Positions 36,547-45,352 of a stretch of DNA of 55,708 nt are shown here, in pieces; position 1 is the stretch's first letter; the number at the start of each line of letters is the position of its first letter. Made by a program: the position numbers and the translations under genes. This DNA comes from Rhodospirillaceae bacterium (GTDB lineage Bacteria > Pseudomonadota > Alphaproteobacteria > UBA828), in contig PBVE01000004.1 in the NCBI GenBank assembly GCA_002728135.1, forward strand, positions 28,202 to 83,909, given 5' to 3'. The notes under the pieces were generated by a model. The model was not told where the DNA came from. It worked only from the letters and a program-made list of their open reading frames with translations, and ran no database searches.

Positions 36547-37563
36547 CTACTGTGACAATTTAGCTGCCCGAGGAGGCGCTGCTAATTTTGGAGTAGTCGC
36601 CTTATCTGGACTATCATGGTCACGGGTCAGAACTTCAACATCATCTCGGACACCCTCTGGATCATTAACCCATTTATCATAGAAACCAAAAGGGTTCTTA
36701 GCATGCCCACCAGGCTCAGATGTGAATCCTCTGTGCACTAAGTTATAAAGGTGATTCTCAGCAGTCCAGTTTCTTCGTGCATCACGTATTGTGGTTAAAG
36801 ACAGTGTTGCATAAGTAGCTTCATCTGGTCCTGTACCACACTCAGCTAGGACACTACCATCAAAGTCAACGATATTTGAATGACCAAAATATGAGTAAAC
36901 CAAGTCACGGCCAGCCATATTAGCAACAGCAACGTAGGTTAGATTCTCCCATGCACGAACTTGTGCAATTTGGCGCTGCTGTTCCTTAGAAGGATACATA
37001 TAACCTTGAATTCGAACCACAAGCTCAGCACCCTTCATTACAGTATCACGAACAATTTCAGGCATATTACAATCGTAGCATATTGTTCCACCAACCATTA
37101 GGCCTTTTGGGCCTTCAGCAACGGCAGTTTCATGGCCGGCAGTCCATGGCTCCTGTGGAGTCCAAGGAAATATTTTACGGTATACTAACGATGTCTCACC
37201 TTGGTCATTTATCATGACCAGAGTATTATATGGATTCATTCCATCTGGATGCTCCTCTCCAGTTAGAGAAAAAATCCCGTAGACTTTGTTTTTCTTACAA
37301 GCTTCAGAAAAAATTTGCATTTCATCGCCAGTTAAAGTTGTAGTGAGATCTGACCATTTTGTTGGATGGAAACCCTGTGTGGTATATTCTGGAAATACGA
37401 TTAAATCGAGACCCGGATATCCACGTTTCATTCCTTCAACAAAACCTGCAATTCTCTTACAATTGTCTAAGACTTGATTTTTAGTTTCAACCACCGGAAC
37501 TTGGTAGTTTACTACTGCAACGCCTACTGCATCATCACTGGATGATATTGATCCCTGTGGCAT
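36547..37563 (-). CDS. Aliphatic amidase / formamidase (AmiE/AmiF, nitrilase fold)
   Basis: 338 residues, same length and N-terminal style (ISSSDDAVGVAVVNYQVP) as AmiE. The nitrilase triad is intact: Glu59 in FPEYTTQG, Lys130 in YRKIFPW and Cys162 in TICYDCNMPE. The WP and GYMYPSKEQQ blocks match aliphatic amidases, while the TKW after QGF is more like formamidase. It hydrolyses short amides such as formamide or acetamide to acid and ammonia. A GGGAGA ribosome site precedes the ATG. It is single-gene with its own terminator, about 3 kb from the dimethylformamidase operon. The Cys165 next to the nucleophile region replaces Gly of AmiE, a mild oddity. Confidence 0.9.
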   Translation of the reverse strand: MPQGSISSSDDAVGVAVVNYQVPVVETKNQVLDNCKRIAGFVEGMKRGYPGLDLIVFPEYTTQGFHPTKWSDLTTTLTGDEMQIFSEACKKNKVYGIFSLTGEEHPDGMNPYNTLVMINDQGETSLVYRKIFPWTPQEPWTAGHETAVAEGPKGLMVGGTICYDCNMPEIVRDTVMKGAELVVRIQGYMYPSKEQQRQIAQVRAWENLTYVAVANMAGRDLVYSYFGHSNIVDFDGSVLAECGTGPDEATYATLSLTTIRDARRNWTAENHLYNLVHRGFTSEPGGHAKNPFGFYDKWVNDPEGVRDDVEVLTRDHDSPDKATTPKLAAPPRAAKLSQ

Positions 37564-37688
37564 TATTAGTTTCTCCCTATTTTGATTAAAACATACTCTA
37601 ACTACGGCAAAATTAATTAAAAGCTATGTTTATAATTATTACTTAAGAATATATTTATTTTACTCTCAATTCTAAGTATTAAGTTACT

Positions 37689-37967
37689 CTATTTTGATTT
37701 ATATAAAAAATCTTTTGCTACTCTATTAGCTCTATCTTTAAAACCTACTAAACCTTCACCTTCAAGATAGTTTTTGAAGCGACCGGATTCCTTATCTATG
37801 TAACGAACTAAATCTTCCTCAGAAACATGGTTAATCTTACCAGAATTACATAATATAGCCTCAAATGCTAATAGTCTTGAAGCTTGATCTACAACTAACA
37901 TCTCTAATGCTAAAATTATTTCATCTCTTTTAGCTAATTCATCTTGAACTGACCTTGAGATTTCCAT
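37689..37967 (-). CDS. Small helical protein of unknown function
   Basis: 92 residues from an ATG at 37967, where AGGAG lies eight bases upstream. An in-frame ATG 138 bases further upstream gives a Phe- and Tyr-rich extension overlapping the divergent gene and is rejected. The sequence is charged and helical, with LAKRDEIILALEMLVVDQASRL forming an amphipathic helix and a lysine-rich C-terminus. There is no signal peptide or membrane segment. I do not recognise a family. It is not obviously part of the amidase transcript. Confidence 0.65.
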   Translation of the reverse strand: MEISRSVQDELAKRDEIILALEMLVVDQASRLLAFEAILCNSGKINHVSEEDLVRYIDKESGRFKNYLEGEGLVGFKDRANRVAKDFLYKSK

Positions 37968-38040
37968 ATTAAGTTCTCCTAAAAAAACTATTATAGAATA
38001 TTTAAACATCAATAATGACAATAACCAGCTGGAATAATAG

Positions 38041-38523
38041 TTGAAAAAACTTACAAAATCTTCTGCTTTACCGAAAAAAAAACGTAGATGGATTATATTT
38101 GGCATAATCTTGATAGTATTTGTAGCTATTGTTGCATTTTACGAAACGCAGCAAGAATTAAGACGAAAACACTCTCAATTAGATCTTGAGCTGACAGTAG
38201 ATGAGCTTGCACAACTTTCAATATCTAAATTAAAAAGTTACTACAGGTCACACGATTTACCATCTGGATGGGAAATTGGTGAAATGGAAAAGAATATTGA
38301 GATAACACCGGCCCAAATTATTATTCCAATTTATTTTTCACCAGGTATCCGTTCTAGCCGCCATGGCAAGTCCTCACTCCATGGAGAAATTAATCATAAA
38401 ATTGCTTGTCCAACTGATAAAGGCCCTTGGGAAATTCTTAAAAAATTTTCACTATTAGTAACAATTAATGATAAAAATGGGCAAGTTGGTAGCATAAATT
38501 GCAGACAAGATCAAAGCTACTAA
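38041..38523 (+). CDS. Membrane-anchored protein of unknown function
   Basis: 160 residues from a TTG start. After a lysine/arginine-rich N-terminus (KKKRRW near 12-17), a single hydrophobic segment (IIFGIILIVFVAIVAF, about 18-33) should anchor it in the inner membrane. The remaining 125 residues would be periplasmic, or the anchor would act as an uncleaved signal. The C-terminal part has two cysteines (in KIACPTD and SINCRQD) that could form a disulfide. I do not recognise the family. It faces the Sel1 gene. Confidence 0.55.
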   Translation: MKKLTKSSALPKKKRRWIIFGIILIVFVAIVAFYETQQELRRKHSQLDLELTVDELAQLSISKLKSYYRSHDLPSGWEIGEMEKNIEITPAQIIIPIYFSPGIRSSRHGKSSLHGEINHKIACPTDKGPWEILKKFSLLVTINDKNGQVGSINCRQDQSY

Positions 38524-38534
38524 ATATTAACAGT

Positions 38535-39317
38535 CTAGCTAGGGATAGGAGAAAATACCTTTGGAGAGCTGTTATCGTTGCCTCGAGAACGCCAGATATC
38601 CACCAATTGCATAGCGGCAGATTTTTCATCTGAGGACATCTCCCCAACGACTTTCTCCAACTCTATCAAAGCACTACCAATACCATGTTGTCCAGCGAGT
38701 GATAACCAAAGATAAGCCTCTATTCTGTCTTTTTTTACACCTTCACCCACATAATACATATGGCCTAAACGTCCTTGAGAAGGATAATGTCCATTTTCTG
38801 CACATTTTCTATACCACTCGGCAGCCTTTATTAAACTCTGTTTAACCCCATCACCCTTGGCATAAAAAACAGCCATATTAAATTGTGCATTTGGATCACC
38901 ATTCCTTGCGGCACGTCTCATCCACTTTACTGCATATACCATATCCTTTTGAACACCTTGACCCATTGCATAAAGAGCACCGATATTAGCCTGTGCTTGA
39001 GGGTTCCCTCCCTCAGCGGATTTTAAATACCATTCAAATGCAATTTTTGAATTTACATCAACACCATCACCATTAGCATATAAGGATCCCACCCAGGCCT
39101 GAGCTTCGCAATCTCCATTTTCAGCAAGAGGAAGCCAAATTTCCATTGCTTCAGAATAATTCCCAAGCATATATAACTTTCGACCCCTCTCTAATTTCTC
39201 AGAAAAATCAGTCTTGGTCTGTTTTTTTCTTGGTTTTGCCGTAGTCTCAAGATCCCTACGGTTTTGTTTTGGAACTTTTTTTGTAGATATAGACACAGTC
39301 AGTATCCTCGTCTCCAT
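38535..39317 (-). CDS. Sel1-like repeat protein
   Basis: 260 residues. After a lysine-rich N-terminus, about four Sel1-type 36-residue repeats follow, recognisable as AQAxxGxLYAxGxGVxxDxxxAxxWYxxAAExGxxxAQ. Examples are AQAWVGSLYANGDGVD and AQFNMAVFYAKGDGVKQ. Such superhelical repeats bind other proteins. There is no signal peptide. The start at 39317 overlaps the preceding gene by 62 bases, which is long, so the true start may be a later GTG or TTG. The last repeat ends before a C-terminal tail rich in Glu and Ser. The binding partner is unknown. Confidence 0.85.
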   Translation of the reverse strand: METRILTVSISTKKVPKQNRRDLETTAKPRKKQTKTDFSEKLERGRKLYMLGNYSEAMEIWLPLAENGDCEAQAWVGSLYANGDGVDVNSKIAFEWYLKSAEGGNPQAQANIGALYAMGQGVQKDMVYAVKWMRRAARNGDPNAQFNMAVFYAKGDGVKQSLIKAAEWYRKCAENGHYPSQGRLGHMYYVGEGVKKDRIEAYLWLSLAGQHGIGSALIELEKVVGEMSSDEKSAAMQLVDIWRSRGNDNSSPKVFSPIPS

Positions 39318-39561
39318 TATTGATCAGCAACCCATCTGTCCCCAATCGTTGAACAAAATAATTCTGTACAGTTTGAACAGCTGGAAAGGTTAATGCCTGC
39401 TTGTAAAGCCAAGGATCTTCCTCCTTATTGACACCATGATGTTCAAATAGAGCTATTTTTGGGTCTGATGAGACCCCAACATAGTAATCATTAAATTCCC
39501 CACCAAATTCCTTAATATATGCCAAAAATTCATATTTTATTTGCTGTACACTAAAAACCAT
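39256..39561 (-). CDS. Small protein of unknown function (possible GIY-YIG-like fold)
   Basis: 101 residues from an ATG at 39561, preceded by AAGG nine bases upstream. It has a compact, well-structured look: VQQIKYEFLAYIKEFG, then DYYVGVSSDPKIALFEHHGV, then AVQTVQNYFVQRLGTDG and a C-terminal DCVYIYKK strand. The YYVGVSSDP stretch resembles the start of GIY-YIG domains, but catalytic residues are not clear, so this is only a hint. I recall similar proteins in other alphaproteobacteria without a known role. Its end overlaps the start of the Sel1 gene. Confidence 0.65.
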   Translation of the reverse strand: MVFSVQQIKYEFLAYIKEFGGEFNDYYVGVSSDPKIALFEHHGVNKEEDPWLYKQALTFPAVQTVQNYFVQRLGTDGLLINNGDEDTDCVYIYKKSSKTKP

Positions 39562-39579
39562 CAATTTTAACCTTAATCA

Positions 39580-40752
39580 TTAACGTCGTGCATCTGTATA
39601 CAACGGAGCATTCCATACGTAAGTATACTCTTTCAGGAGCCTATCTACCAAATATTGTTGGAAATAATATCCAGCTCCTTCTGGGCCTTTCGGGAGATTC
39701 TCGTTAGTAGTTTCAGGACTACTTGGTGTCCCCCACTTTTGATATATTTGATGCTTAGACTTTGAACCATTACTTGCAGTTGAAATAATCTTTTTCCATA
39801 TATTTTCATGCTCTTTTATCTCATCATCACCAAAACAAATTGTTTTATCAATAACACTGAATCTAACCCTTGCCATACCCTCATCAAGACCCGTAGGTTG
39901 AACAATAATTCTGGTAATAAAAGGACCAAGCTTTGTTATTAGCAGATTTGGAAAAATCCATAAGATGTAGTTCTCATAGCTATTTGTATTACCTTTTCCT
40001 ATGACATGATGAGTTTCTCGCCTATGCATGACCTGTGACTCTGAAGTTTGAAAAGTATTATCTAAGGTTAAATCTCCAAATCTACAGATCTCATCAAAAA
40101 TACAACCTAGACTTACTTTCCAATTACCTTCTAAAGGAGTCCAAAACCCATGTTTATCAATAGTTTTGTCCAAGGATTTTCCTATTTCAGGAGCAATACT
40201 AGTTAATTGATGATTTATAGTATGACTGTTTTGGTCTACATTAACAAATATACAACCTCCCCAAGTCTCTACCTGGACAGGTAACATTCGCTCCGGTATG
40301 TCTCCAATAAAATGTCTAAGAATTGGGGTGTCAACATCTACATCTGATGTTTTTAAAACATCCCTATCCCTGCTATAGCCACATGAGGTGTATGAGCACT
40401 TTGTTTTTTTTCCTGTTTGGCATTGTGCAGGTACAAATCGACATCCTCCATGTTGAGCAAAATTAAAACGACCAGAAAAACCGTTCTTATCTCTCTGAAC
40501 ATGAATACCATGATTACCTAATGTGTAGGGTAACAAATCACCAACCATACTTATTTGTTGGGTTGATCCAATACAACACCACATTCTTGTCCATAATTTC
40601 TCATCTTCAAGTTCAGCAAATATTCGAGATCTATAAGCAACAGGCGGCAGGATACTAGAGTGTTCTCCAACGTCTAATGCTGTAGCATATAGACTTGGGT
40701 CAGTTAAGTTTAAACCTTCATCAAAATATCCAAGTTCTGGATGAAGAGGCAT
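39580..40752 (-). CDS. Rieske-oxygenase homologue lacking the usual metal ligands
   Basis: 390 residues from the ATG at 40752 (GGAGG five bases upstream). It has the layout of a Rieske oxygenase alpha subunit of the GbcA/aromatic type: a leader FAELEDEKLWTRMWCCIGS, a Rieske-like region (about 93-125) and a catalytic half starting near EGNWKVS (208). Key residues are changed. The first cluster motif CxH reads A99-Q-H101, and the second CxxH reads C119-S-Y-T122, so one Cys and one His are missing. The two His of the mononuclear iron motif, expected near 223 and 228, are Cys223 and Leu228. Cys104, Cys111, Cys119 and Cys124 are extra cysteines. It is 102 bases after the dimethylformamidase stop, behind a terminator. 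The present fold may be a non-oxygenase; function is unknown. Confidence 0.75.
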   Translation of the reverse strand: MPLHPELGYFDEGLNLTDPSLYATALDVGEHSSILPPVAYRSRIFAELEDEKLWTRMWCCIGSTQQISMVGDLLPYTLGNHGIHVQRDKNGFSGRFNFAQHGGCRFVPAQCQTGKKTKCSYTSCGYSRDRDVLKTSDVDVDTPILRHFIGDIPERMLPVQVETWGGCIFVNVDQNSHTINHQLTSIAPEIGKSLDKTIDKHGFWTPLEGNWKVSLGCIFDEICRFGDLTLDNTFQTSESQVMHRRETHHVIGKGNTNSYENYILWIFPNLLITKLGPFITRIIVQPTGLDEGMARVRFSVIDKTICFGDDEIKEHENIWKKIISTASNGSKSKHQIYQKWGTPSSPETTNENLPKGPEGAGYYFQQYLVDRLLKEYTYVWNAPLYTDARR

Positions 40753-40816
40753 ATGGCCCTCCAAAAACAGAAATAATTCAATTATTTAATATTGGATTAT
40801 TTACTATAAAAAATAA

Positions 40817-40849
40817 AGGGGATGTAACACTATATGTGCCACACCCCCT
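40817..40849 (-). terminator. Rho-independent terminator after the dimethylformamidase genes
   Basis: On the minus-strand RNA a 14-bp stem with a 5-base AUAUA loop forms (40836-40849 with 40817-40830); several G-U pairs exist only on this strand. It is followed by UUAUUUUUUA. It lies 17 bases after the large-subunit stop and separates the dimethylformamidase operon from the Rieske-like gene. Confidence 0.9.
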
Positions 40850-40865
40850 AAAAACCATGTATTGC

Positions 40866-43262
40866 TTATTTCCGTTGTTTATTCATTGGTGGATCATAGT
40901 CAGCTCGACCACGATGTATTATAGAATCTTTAGGAGCGTCTGGTAATGGCCCGTCCTGTGAGAATCTATCCAAAACATTTCCAACTAATTTAGAAATATT
41001 GTTATCACCATTATTCCAAGGTAATGAACCACAGAAAGCAATTGAACTAAATGCAAAACATGCACCACCGTTAGGTGTTTCGTGGTAAGCAATATCTGAC
41101 CGGACGCGTGGGTGTTGAGTACCGTCGAGACCTTGTTGGTTAAATCCAAAGTCTTCCATAACAAGGAGATAGCCCTCCGTATGACGACCAGCAGAAGTTG
41201 CTACAACAAGGGTATGAGGCGGAGAACCTAACATAGTATCAACTATATCAAGCTCTGTACCAGCAGCACCTCCACCGACTAGACCGAAATTACCCAATTT
41301 CTCGTCGTATTCTATACCTTCGAAAGCCCAAGCTACACGTGGATCATTAGATTCAGGTGTTCGAGAATAGTAGGAGGAAATATCAAAACCTTCTGATGAC
41401 ATTCCCGTTCCTGCTACAGAGTGTAAATATCGCCCTCTGTAACGCCACATTCCACCAAGCTCTCCTGTTCCTTGATGATAGTACTCACCAGGATCTGCTC
41501 TCCATGTGCGGATTCCTGATTCGCATCGTCTCATTTCAGTTACAATTCCTCTACCAAGATCATCATAAGCAGGATGATATGAATGAACCCAATACCATGC
41601 ATCAGCACCCATATACATAAGCCGACCACCTCTTTGAGTATAATCATGAAGTGCGTCTAGTTGTGGACCTGAATTATGCTCTGGATGTGATCCAGTGATA
41701 ATTACATTATAGTTCTCTATTCGTGCTAGACCGTCATAATTTACATCTTCATCTGTTATAACATCGTACTTATAACCCATCTGATTAAGCCAATAGATGA
41801 GGTGTAGATCAGCAGGATATTGCCAAGGTGCTTGCATTAAGAAATGATCATATTGTGGTCTAATACTCAGTATTGGCCTAAGCCTTGATGACAAGCAAAG
41901 CCCGCTACCATCAGTATGAGTATCATATATAGATCCACCATATTCCCTATGCTCTGCAAGAAACATATTCTGGTGCTGCATAATTGGCACACGATATACA
42001 AGAAGTTCTGCACCCCCGGCATTATTTGCCAAGTGCTCGTTAGCATATGCCATATAACTTATAGTCGGAATCATTACAGCAATCTTAGCTTGCTCCTGAC
42101 CAACTCTTGGAACCACCCAAAAAGGAATGTAATCTTCATCTCCATCTGGTGTAGTTAGTTTTGCACAGTAACTATCACTTTCGTAGTTTTCAGGAACTTC
42201 CCATTCGAAACTAACCTGCCAACGAGCATCATCAACATCATCATCATGAAAGTGTATAGCTCCATATTCTTGAGGAGCGTGTTTCCAATCAAAATTTTGA
42301 CCCGTGAAATTATGGCCAGTCATTGCCCTAGTAGGGCAGTTTACAATTTGTGCATCAAATACATAGGGTCCATGATCCTTGCCAACAATTGTATTAATAC
42401 CATCAGAAAAGTCCCATGCGGCAACTATACATTTAGAAAGCTCTCCTGTTGGCCCAGCGTTTCTTCTCTCAGTCAGGCCACGTTGTGCACCAAGTTTCAT
42501 TGTTTCAATTTCGGCTCTACTAAGAGCCCTGTCACAGATTCTGGGACTATCGATCTTTCCGTTATAATGTCCACTTATAACTATACCTGCAGGAACAGAA
42601 GAAGCTGCAACAGCATCATTGCTATGTTCACCTGTATACCCAGCAATAACTACAGGACTTCCGTCATGTTTAATATTTTCTTTTATTGTCGCTTTTACTG
42701 GTGGTACTTCTGGGTCTAATGCGTATACAACTTGTGGCTCATGATAAAGAATAGCCTCTCCTGTATTGGCATCAAATGTTGCTGCTAGAAAATGCCATGC
42801 ATGATCACGAAGCGGGGCACTAGTTGTTAATTTTTCACCGTTGACCCGGAGCTCAGCACAACCTTCTTCATTAATAAAAATACCATAACCATTTCCATTA
42901 TGCCATTTTGTTACAAGACCTTGTGCACCATGCTTCCAATATTTTGGGTGAGTTTTTGGTGTTGTTGGCCAAACCCAACATTGGATAGTAAAACTATTTA
43001 CTCTAAACTGAGGTTTATCTTCGACAAACCCGTAAGACCCACTATGGATGACCTGCTTCATACCCTTATGAGATCCATTAAATGATGCATCTAGGTCATG
43101 CTCAATTACACCAGGACCGCGTGGATTTGTATCCCCATGTATCATTTTAACAAGTTGGGCATCAAATTTATCTGGACCGTCACAATTTACATAAAACTTT
43201 ATAGTATCTCCGGGGTGCACTCCAAATTTATCAGCATAACCCGTAAGTTTCATCCAAGACAT
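40866..43262 (-). CDS. dmfA2: N,N-dimethylformamidase large (catalytic) subunit
   Basis: 798 residues, near the 762 of characterised DMFase large subunits. It hydrolyses N,N-dimethylformamide to dimethylamine and formate. Paracoccus DMFase uses a mononuclear iron held by two tyrosines and a glutamate (Tyr399, Tyr440, Glu521). Here Tyr406 (or 403) in SYMAYANEH, Tyr446 in SIYDTHTDG and Glu528 in GSHPEHNSG line up with the same spacing, and the nearby His526 is also kept. Residues about 75-245 look like a LamG/concanavalin-type domain, followed by the catalytic domain. The GGGAGAC ribosome site matches that of the small subunit gene 99 bases upstream. A strong terminator follows. Other N-substituted amides are possible substrates. 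Confidence 0.92.
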   Translation of the reverse strand: MSWMKLTGYADKFGVHPGDTIKFYVNCDGPDKFDAQLVKMIHGDTNPRGPGVIEHDLDASFNGSHKGMKQVIHSGSYGFVEDKPQFRVNSFTIQCWVWPTTPKTHPKYWKHGAQGLVTKWHNGNGYGIFINEEGCAELRVNGEKLTTSAPLRDHAWHFLAATFDANTGEAILYHEPQVVYALDPEVPPVKATIKENIKHDGSPVVIAGYTGEHSNDAVAASSVPAGIVISGHYNGKIDSPRICDRALSRAEIETMKLGAQRGLTERRNAGPTGELSKCIVAAWDFSDGINTIVGKDHGPYVFDAQIVNCPTRAMTGHNFTGQNFDWKHAPQEYGAIHFHDDDVDDARWQVSFEWEVPENYESDSYCAKLTTPDGDEDYIPFWVVPRVGQEQAKIAVMIPTISYMAYANEHLANNAGGAELLVYRVPIMQHQNMFLAEHREYGGSIYDTHTDGSGLCLSSRLRPILSIRPQYDHFLMQAPWQYPADLHLIYWLNQMGYKYDVITDEDVNYDGLARIENYNVIITGSHPEHNSGPQLDALHDYTQRGGRLMYMGADAWYWVHSYHPAYDDLGRGIVTEMRRCESGIRTWRADPGEYYHQGTGELGGMWRYRGRYLHSVAGTGMSSEGFDISSYYSRTPESNDPRVAWAFEGIEYDEKLGNFGLVGGGAAGTELDIVDTMLGSPPHTLVVATSAGRHTEGYLLVMEDFGFNQQGLDGTQHPRVRSDIAYHETPNGGACFAFSSIAFCGSLPWNNGDNNISKLVGNVLDRFSQDGPLPDAPKDSIIHRGRADYDPPMNKQRK

Positions 43263-43361
43263 TTTAGTCTCCCTTCCCCACTTTTTTCTGCCAATTTAAG
43301 TGTTTTTAGCAGTCATAGTAAATTTATATAGTTAATGAGATTAATACCTTTAGCCTAGATC

Positions 43362-43802
43362 TTAGCTGGCTGCCCAGCCATCATCTCTTCTCTTCCAACC
43401 TTCGTGAAAATGCTCAGGATATCCATCAGTTTCAGAAAATTCATCCAGACGCATAAGGAAGATATCGTGTTGAGGATCTTGCTCGTTGTCATAAACCTTG
43501 TCAGTTACAAATTCCGGCGGCACTCCTCTAATTCCTGATGCTCGACCAATACGCCATTCTTTTTCTACCTTCGTGCAAATGACTAACAACTTTCCTTTTG
43601 CTGGCTGTGCTCGCATCCTTAAAAGAACTCGGTTTAAAACGATATCCTCATGGATCCCACCTGAAACCTCAGTTGTATCGCCTGGTGTTCCACAGCGTAA
43701 AATTGTACAGCCAGGCACTCCATGCATTGATTCAATACAAGCCTTATGCTCAGCTATAAGGCGCCCTCTTTCATTACTCCCTTTTGGGGGGATACGGATC
43801 AT
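43362..43802 (-). CDS. dmfA1: N,N-dimethylformamidase small subunit
   Basis: 146 residues, against about 132 for known DMFase small subunits. It is identified mainly by size, charged composition and position directly upstream of the large-subunit gene, the known order. Segments such as ILRCGTPGDTTEVSGGIHEDIVLNRVLLRM and a C-terminal YPEHFHEGWKRRDDGW are consistent with the structural role of stabilising the alpha subunit. A GGGAGAC ribosome site precedes the ATG. An ATTACGCAAT motif lies about 60 bases before its start, and the transporter gene urtE ends 85 bases upstream, so it may be cotranscribed or have its own promoter. Confidence 0.85.
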   Translation of the reverse strand: MIRIPPKGSNERGRLIAEHKACIESMHGVPGCTILRCGTPGDTTEVSGGIHEDIVLNRVLLRMRAQPAKGKLLVICTKVEKEWRIGRASGIRGVPPEFVTDKVYDNEQDPQHDIFLMRLDEFSETDGYPEHFHEGWKRRDDGWAAS

Positions 43803-43860
43803 ATTCAGTCTCCCTTCACTAAATATTTTTTTCTTAAGCTATAAATAGATAATATATTGT

Positions 43861-43870
43861 ATTACGCAAT
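43861..43870. promoter_or_regulatory. ATTACGCAAT motif before dmfA1 (copy 1 of 2)
   Basis: The decamer lies in the 85-base gap between the urtE stop and dmfA1 start. The identical decamer occurs at 49000-49009, upstream of the transporter's binding-protein gene. Both lie on the same side of genes read leftwards. A shared regulator site is a reasonable guess. Confidence 0.35.
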
Positions 43871-43887
43871 TAGTTTTTTTTGGATTT

Positions 43888-44589
43888 CTAGAGTGTTAAA
43901 TATTTATCGACAATTTCATCTGTGAGTTCTTTAGTCTCCCCACTTTCAGCAATTCTTCCGTTGTCCATGATTACAAAACCATGGGACAACTCTCGAGCAA
44001 CTTTGATATGCTGCTCAGTTAATATAAGAGTCAAACCAACTTCTTTGTTAAGGCGCTCTATAGTTGCTTCAATTTCCTGCACAATATTAGGTTGAATACC
44101 CTCTGTTGGTTCATCTAAAAGTAAAATTTTCGGGTCAGTTGCCAAAGCCCTTGCTATAGACAATTGCTGCTGTTGCCCACCGGATAATGTACCCGCTCTC
44201 TTATCTAAGTTTTCTGCTAAATAAGGAAAAAGTTCGAGGCACATATCGGGAATACTGCGCTTCCTGTCTGATCTGGCAAAAGTTCCCAGTAAAATATTCT
44301 CTCTTACAGAGAATTTTGGCAATATACCCCTCCCTTGAGGAATATACCCGACACCAGCTGAAGAGCGTTCGTGTGTTTGCTTATGAGTTACATCTTCTCC
44401 AGCTATGGACATTGAACCAGTCATTCGGGTTGTTAAACCCATTATTGTACGCATTAAAGTAGTTTTTCCAACCCCGTTACGACCCAATACAGCCAAACAC
44501 TTACCATCTTCCACTCCGACCGATATATTTTGAAGAATTGGGGTTTTACCATAAAATGATGTCACATCTTCTAATTTAAGCAGCATCAC
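43888..44589 (-). CDS. urtE: Urea/short-chain-amide ABC transporter ATPase (UrtE-type)
   Basis: 233 residues. An ABC ATPase of the LivF/UrtE branch: Walker A GRNGVGKTT near 36-44, signature LSGGQQQQLSIARAL, Walker B ILLLDEPTEGIQPNIV near 155, and a His-switch in EQHIKVARE. The GIQP block is typical of UrtE-type ATPases. It overlaps urtD by 14 bases. It powers import through UrtB/UrtC at the cytoplasmic face of the inner membrane. The dimethylformamidase genes follow. Confidence 0.92.
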   Translation of the reverse strand: MMLLKLEDVTSFYGKTPILQNISVGVEDGKCLAVLGRNGVGKTTLMRTIMGLTTRMTGSMSIAGEDVTHKQTHERSSAGVGYIPQGRGILPKFSVRENILLGTFARSDRKRSIPDMCLELFPYLAENLDKRAGTLSGGQQQQLSIARALATDPKILLLDEPTEGIQPNIVQEIEATIERLNKEVGLTLILTEQHIKVARELSHGFVIMDNGRIAESGETKELTDEIVDKYLTL

Positions 44590-45331
44590 TAATTCCCTCG
44601 GTTCCCAAATAAACTTCCCTTACTTTTGGATTATTTTCCACCTCGTCCATAGGACCTTCTGCTAGTGTTTTACCTAAGTGCATTAAAGTGATTATATCAG
44701 CAATCTCGCGAACAAATGTCATATCGTGCTCAACCACAATTAAAGTATGTTCGCCCTTTAAGCGATTAAAAATCTCTGAAGTTTTCTGGGTTTCTTGCTC
44801 AGTCATACCAGCTGTTGGCTCATCCATTAAAAGAAGTTTTGGATTTTGTGTCAAAACCATACCTATTTCTAGCCACTGTGTTTCTCCATGGCTAAGATTC
44901 CCACCTAATTCATCCAACCTTTTTTCCAAACCTACTAATTCTACGACTTCTTGCAAACGTGCCCTACCTCCACCTCTACCAAACTCAACCATGTTCATAA
45001 ATGGATTTGTTGTACGTGTGAAAGCTACTTGTAAATTATCTCTTACCGTTAAGTCTTTAAATACAGCTGGTATTTGAAATTTTCTACCTATACCTTGCTG
45101 AACAATCCTATGTTCAGTCATTCCCGAAATGTTTCGACCATTAAAAATTACCTTGCCACTGGTCATCTTTTGACGCCCAGTAATAAGGTCCATTGTGGTT
45201 GTCTTTCCTGCACCATTGGGACCCAACAGACACCTCAGTTCACCCATAGTGACCTGCAAATTAAAATTATCAACAACTGTATATTGATCGTAAGCTTTTG
45301 TTACACCCTGCAATTCTAAAATAGTACTCAC
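44576..45331 (-). CDS. urtD: Urea/short-chain-amide ABC transporter ATPase (UrtD-type)
   Basis: 251 residues. The second ABC ATPase, LivG/UrtD branch: Walker A GPNGAGKTT near 37-45, the signature in the UrtD-specific form LSHGETQWLEIGMVL, Walker B LLLMDEPTAGMTE, and a His-switch in VVEHDMTFVRE. The QWLEIGM string separates UrtD from ordinary branched-chain amino acid LivG. That supports a urea/amide ligand for the whole transporter. It is 21 bases after urtC and overlaps urtE. Confidence 0.93.
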   Translation of the reverse strand: MSTILELQGVTKAYDQYTVVDNFNLQVTMGELRCLLGPNGAGKTTTMDLITGRQKMTSGKVIFNGRNISGMTEHRIVQQGIGRKFQIPAVFKDLTVRDNLQVAFTRTTNPFMNMVEFGRGGGRARLQEVVELVGLEKRLDELGGNLSHGETQWLEIGMVLTQNPKLLLMDEPTAGMTEQETQKTSEIFNRLKGEHTLIVVEHDMTFVREIADIITLMHLGKTLAEGPMDEVENNPKVREVYLGTEGISDAA

Positions 45332-45352
45332 GTCTTATTTCCTTTCCCGTGC

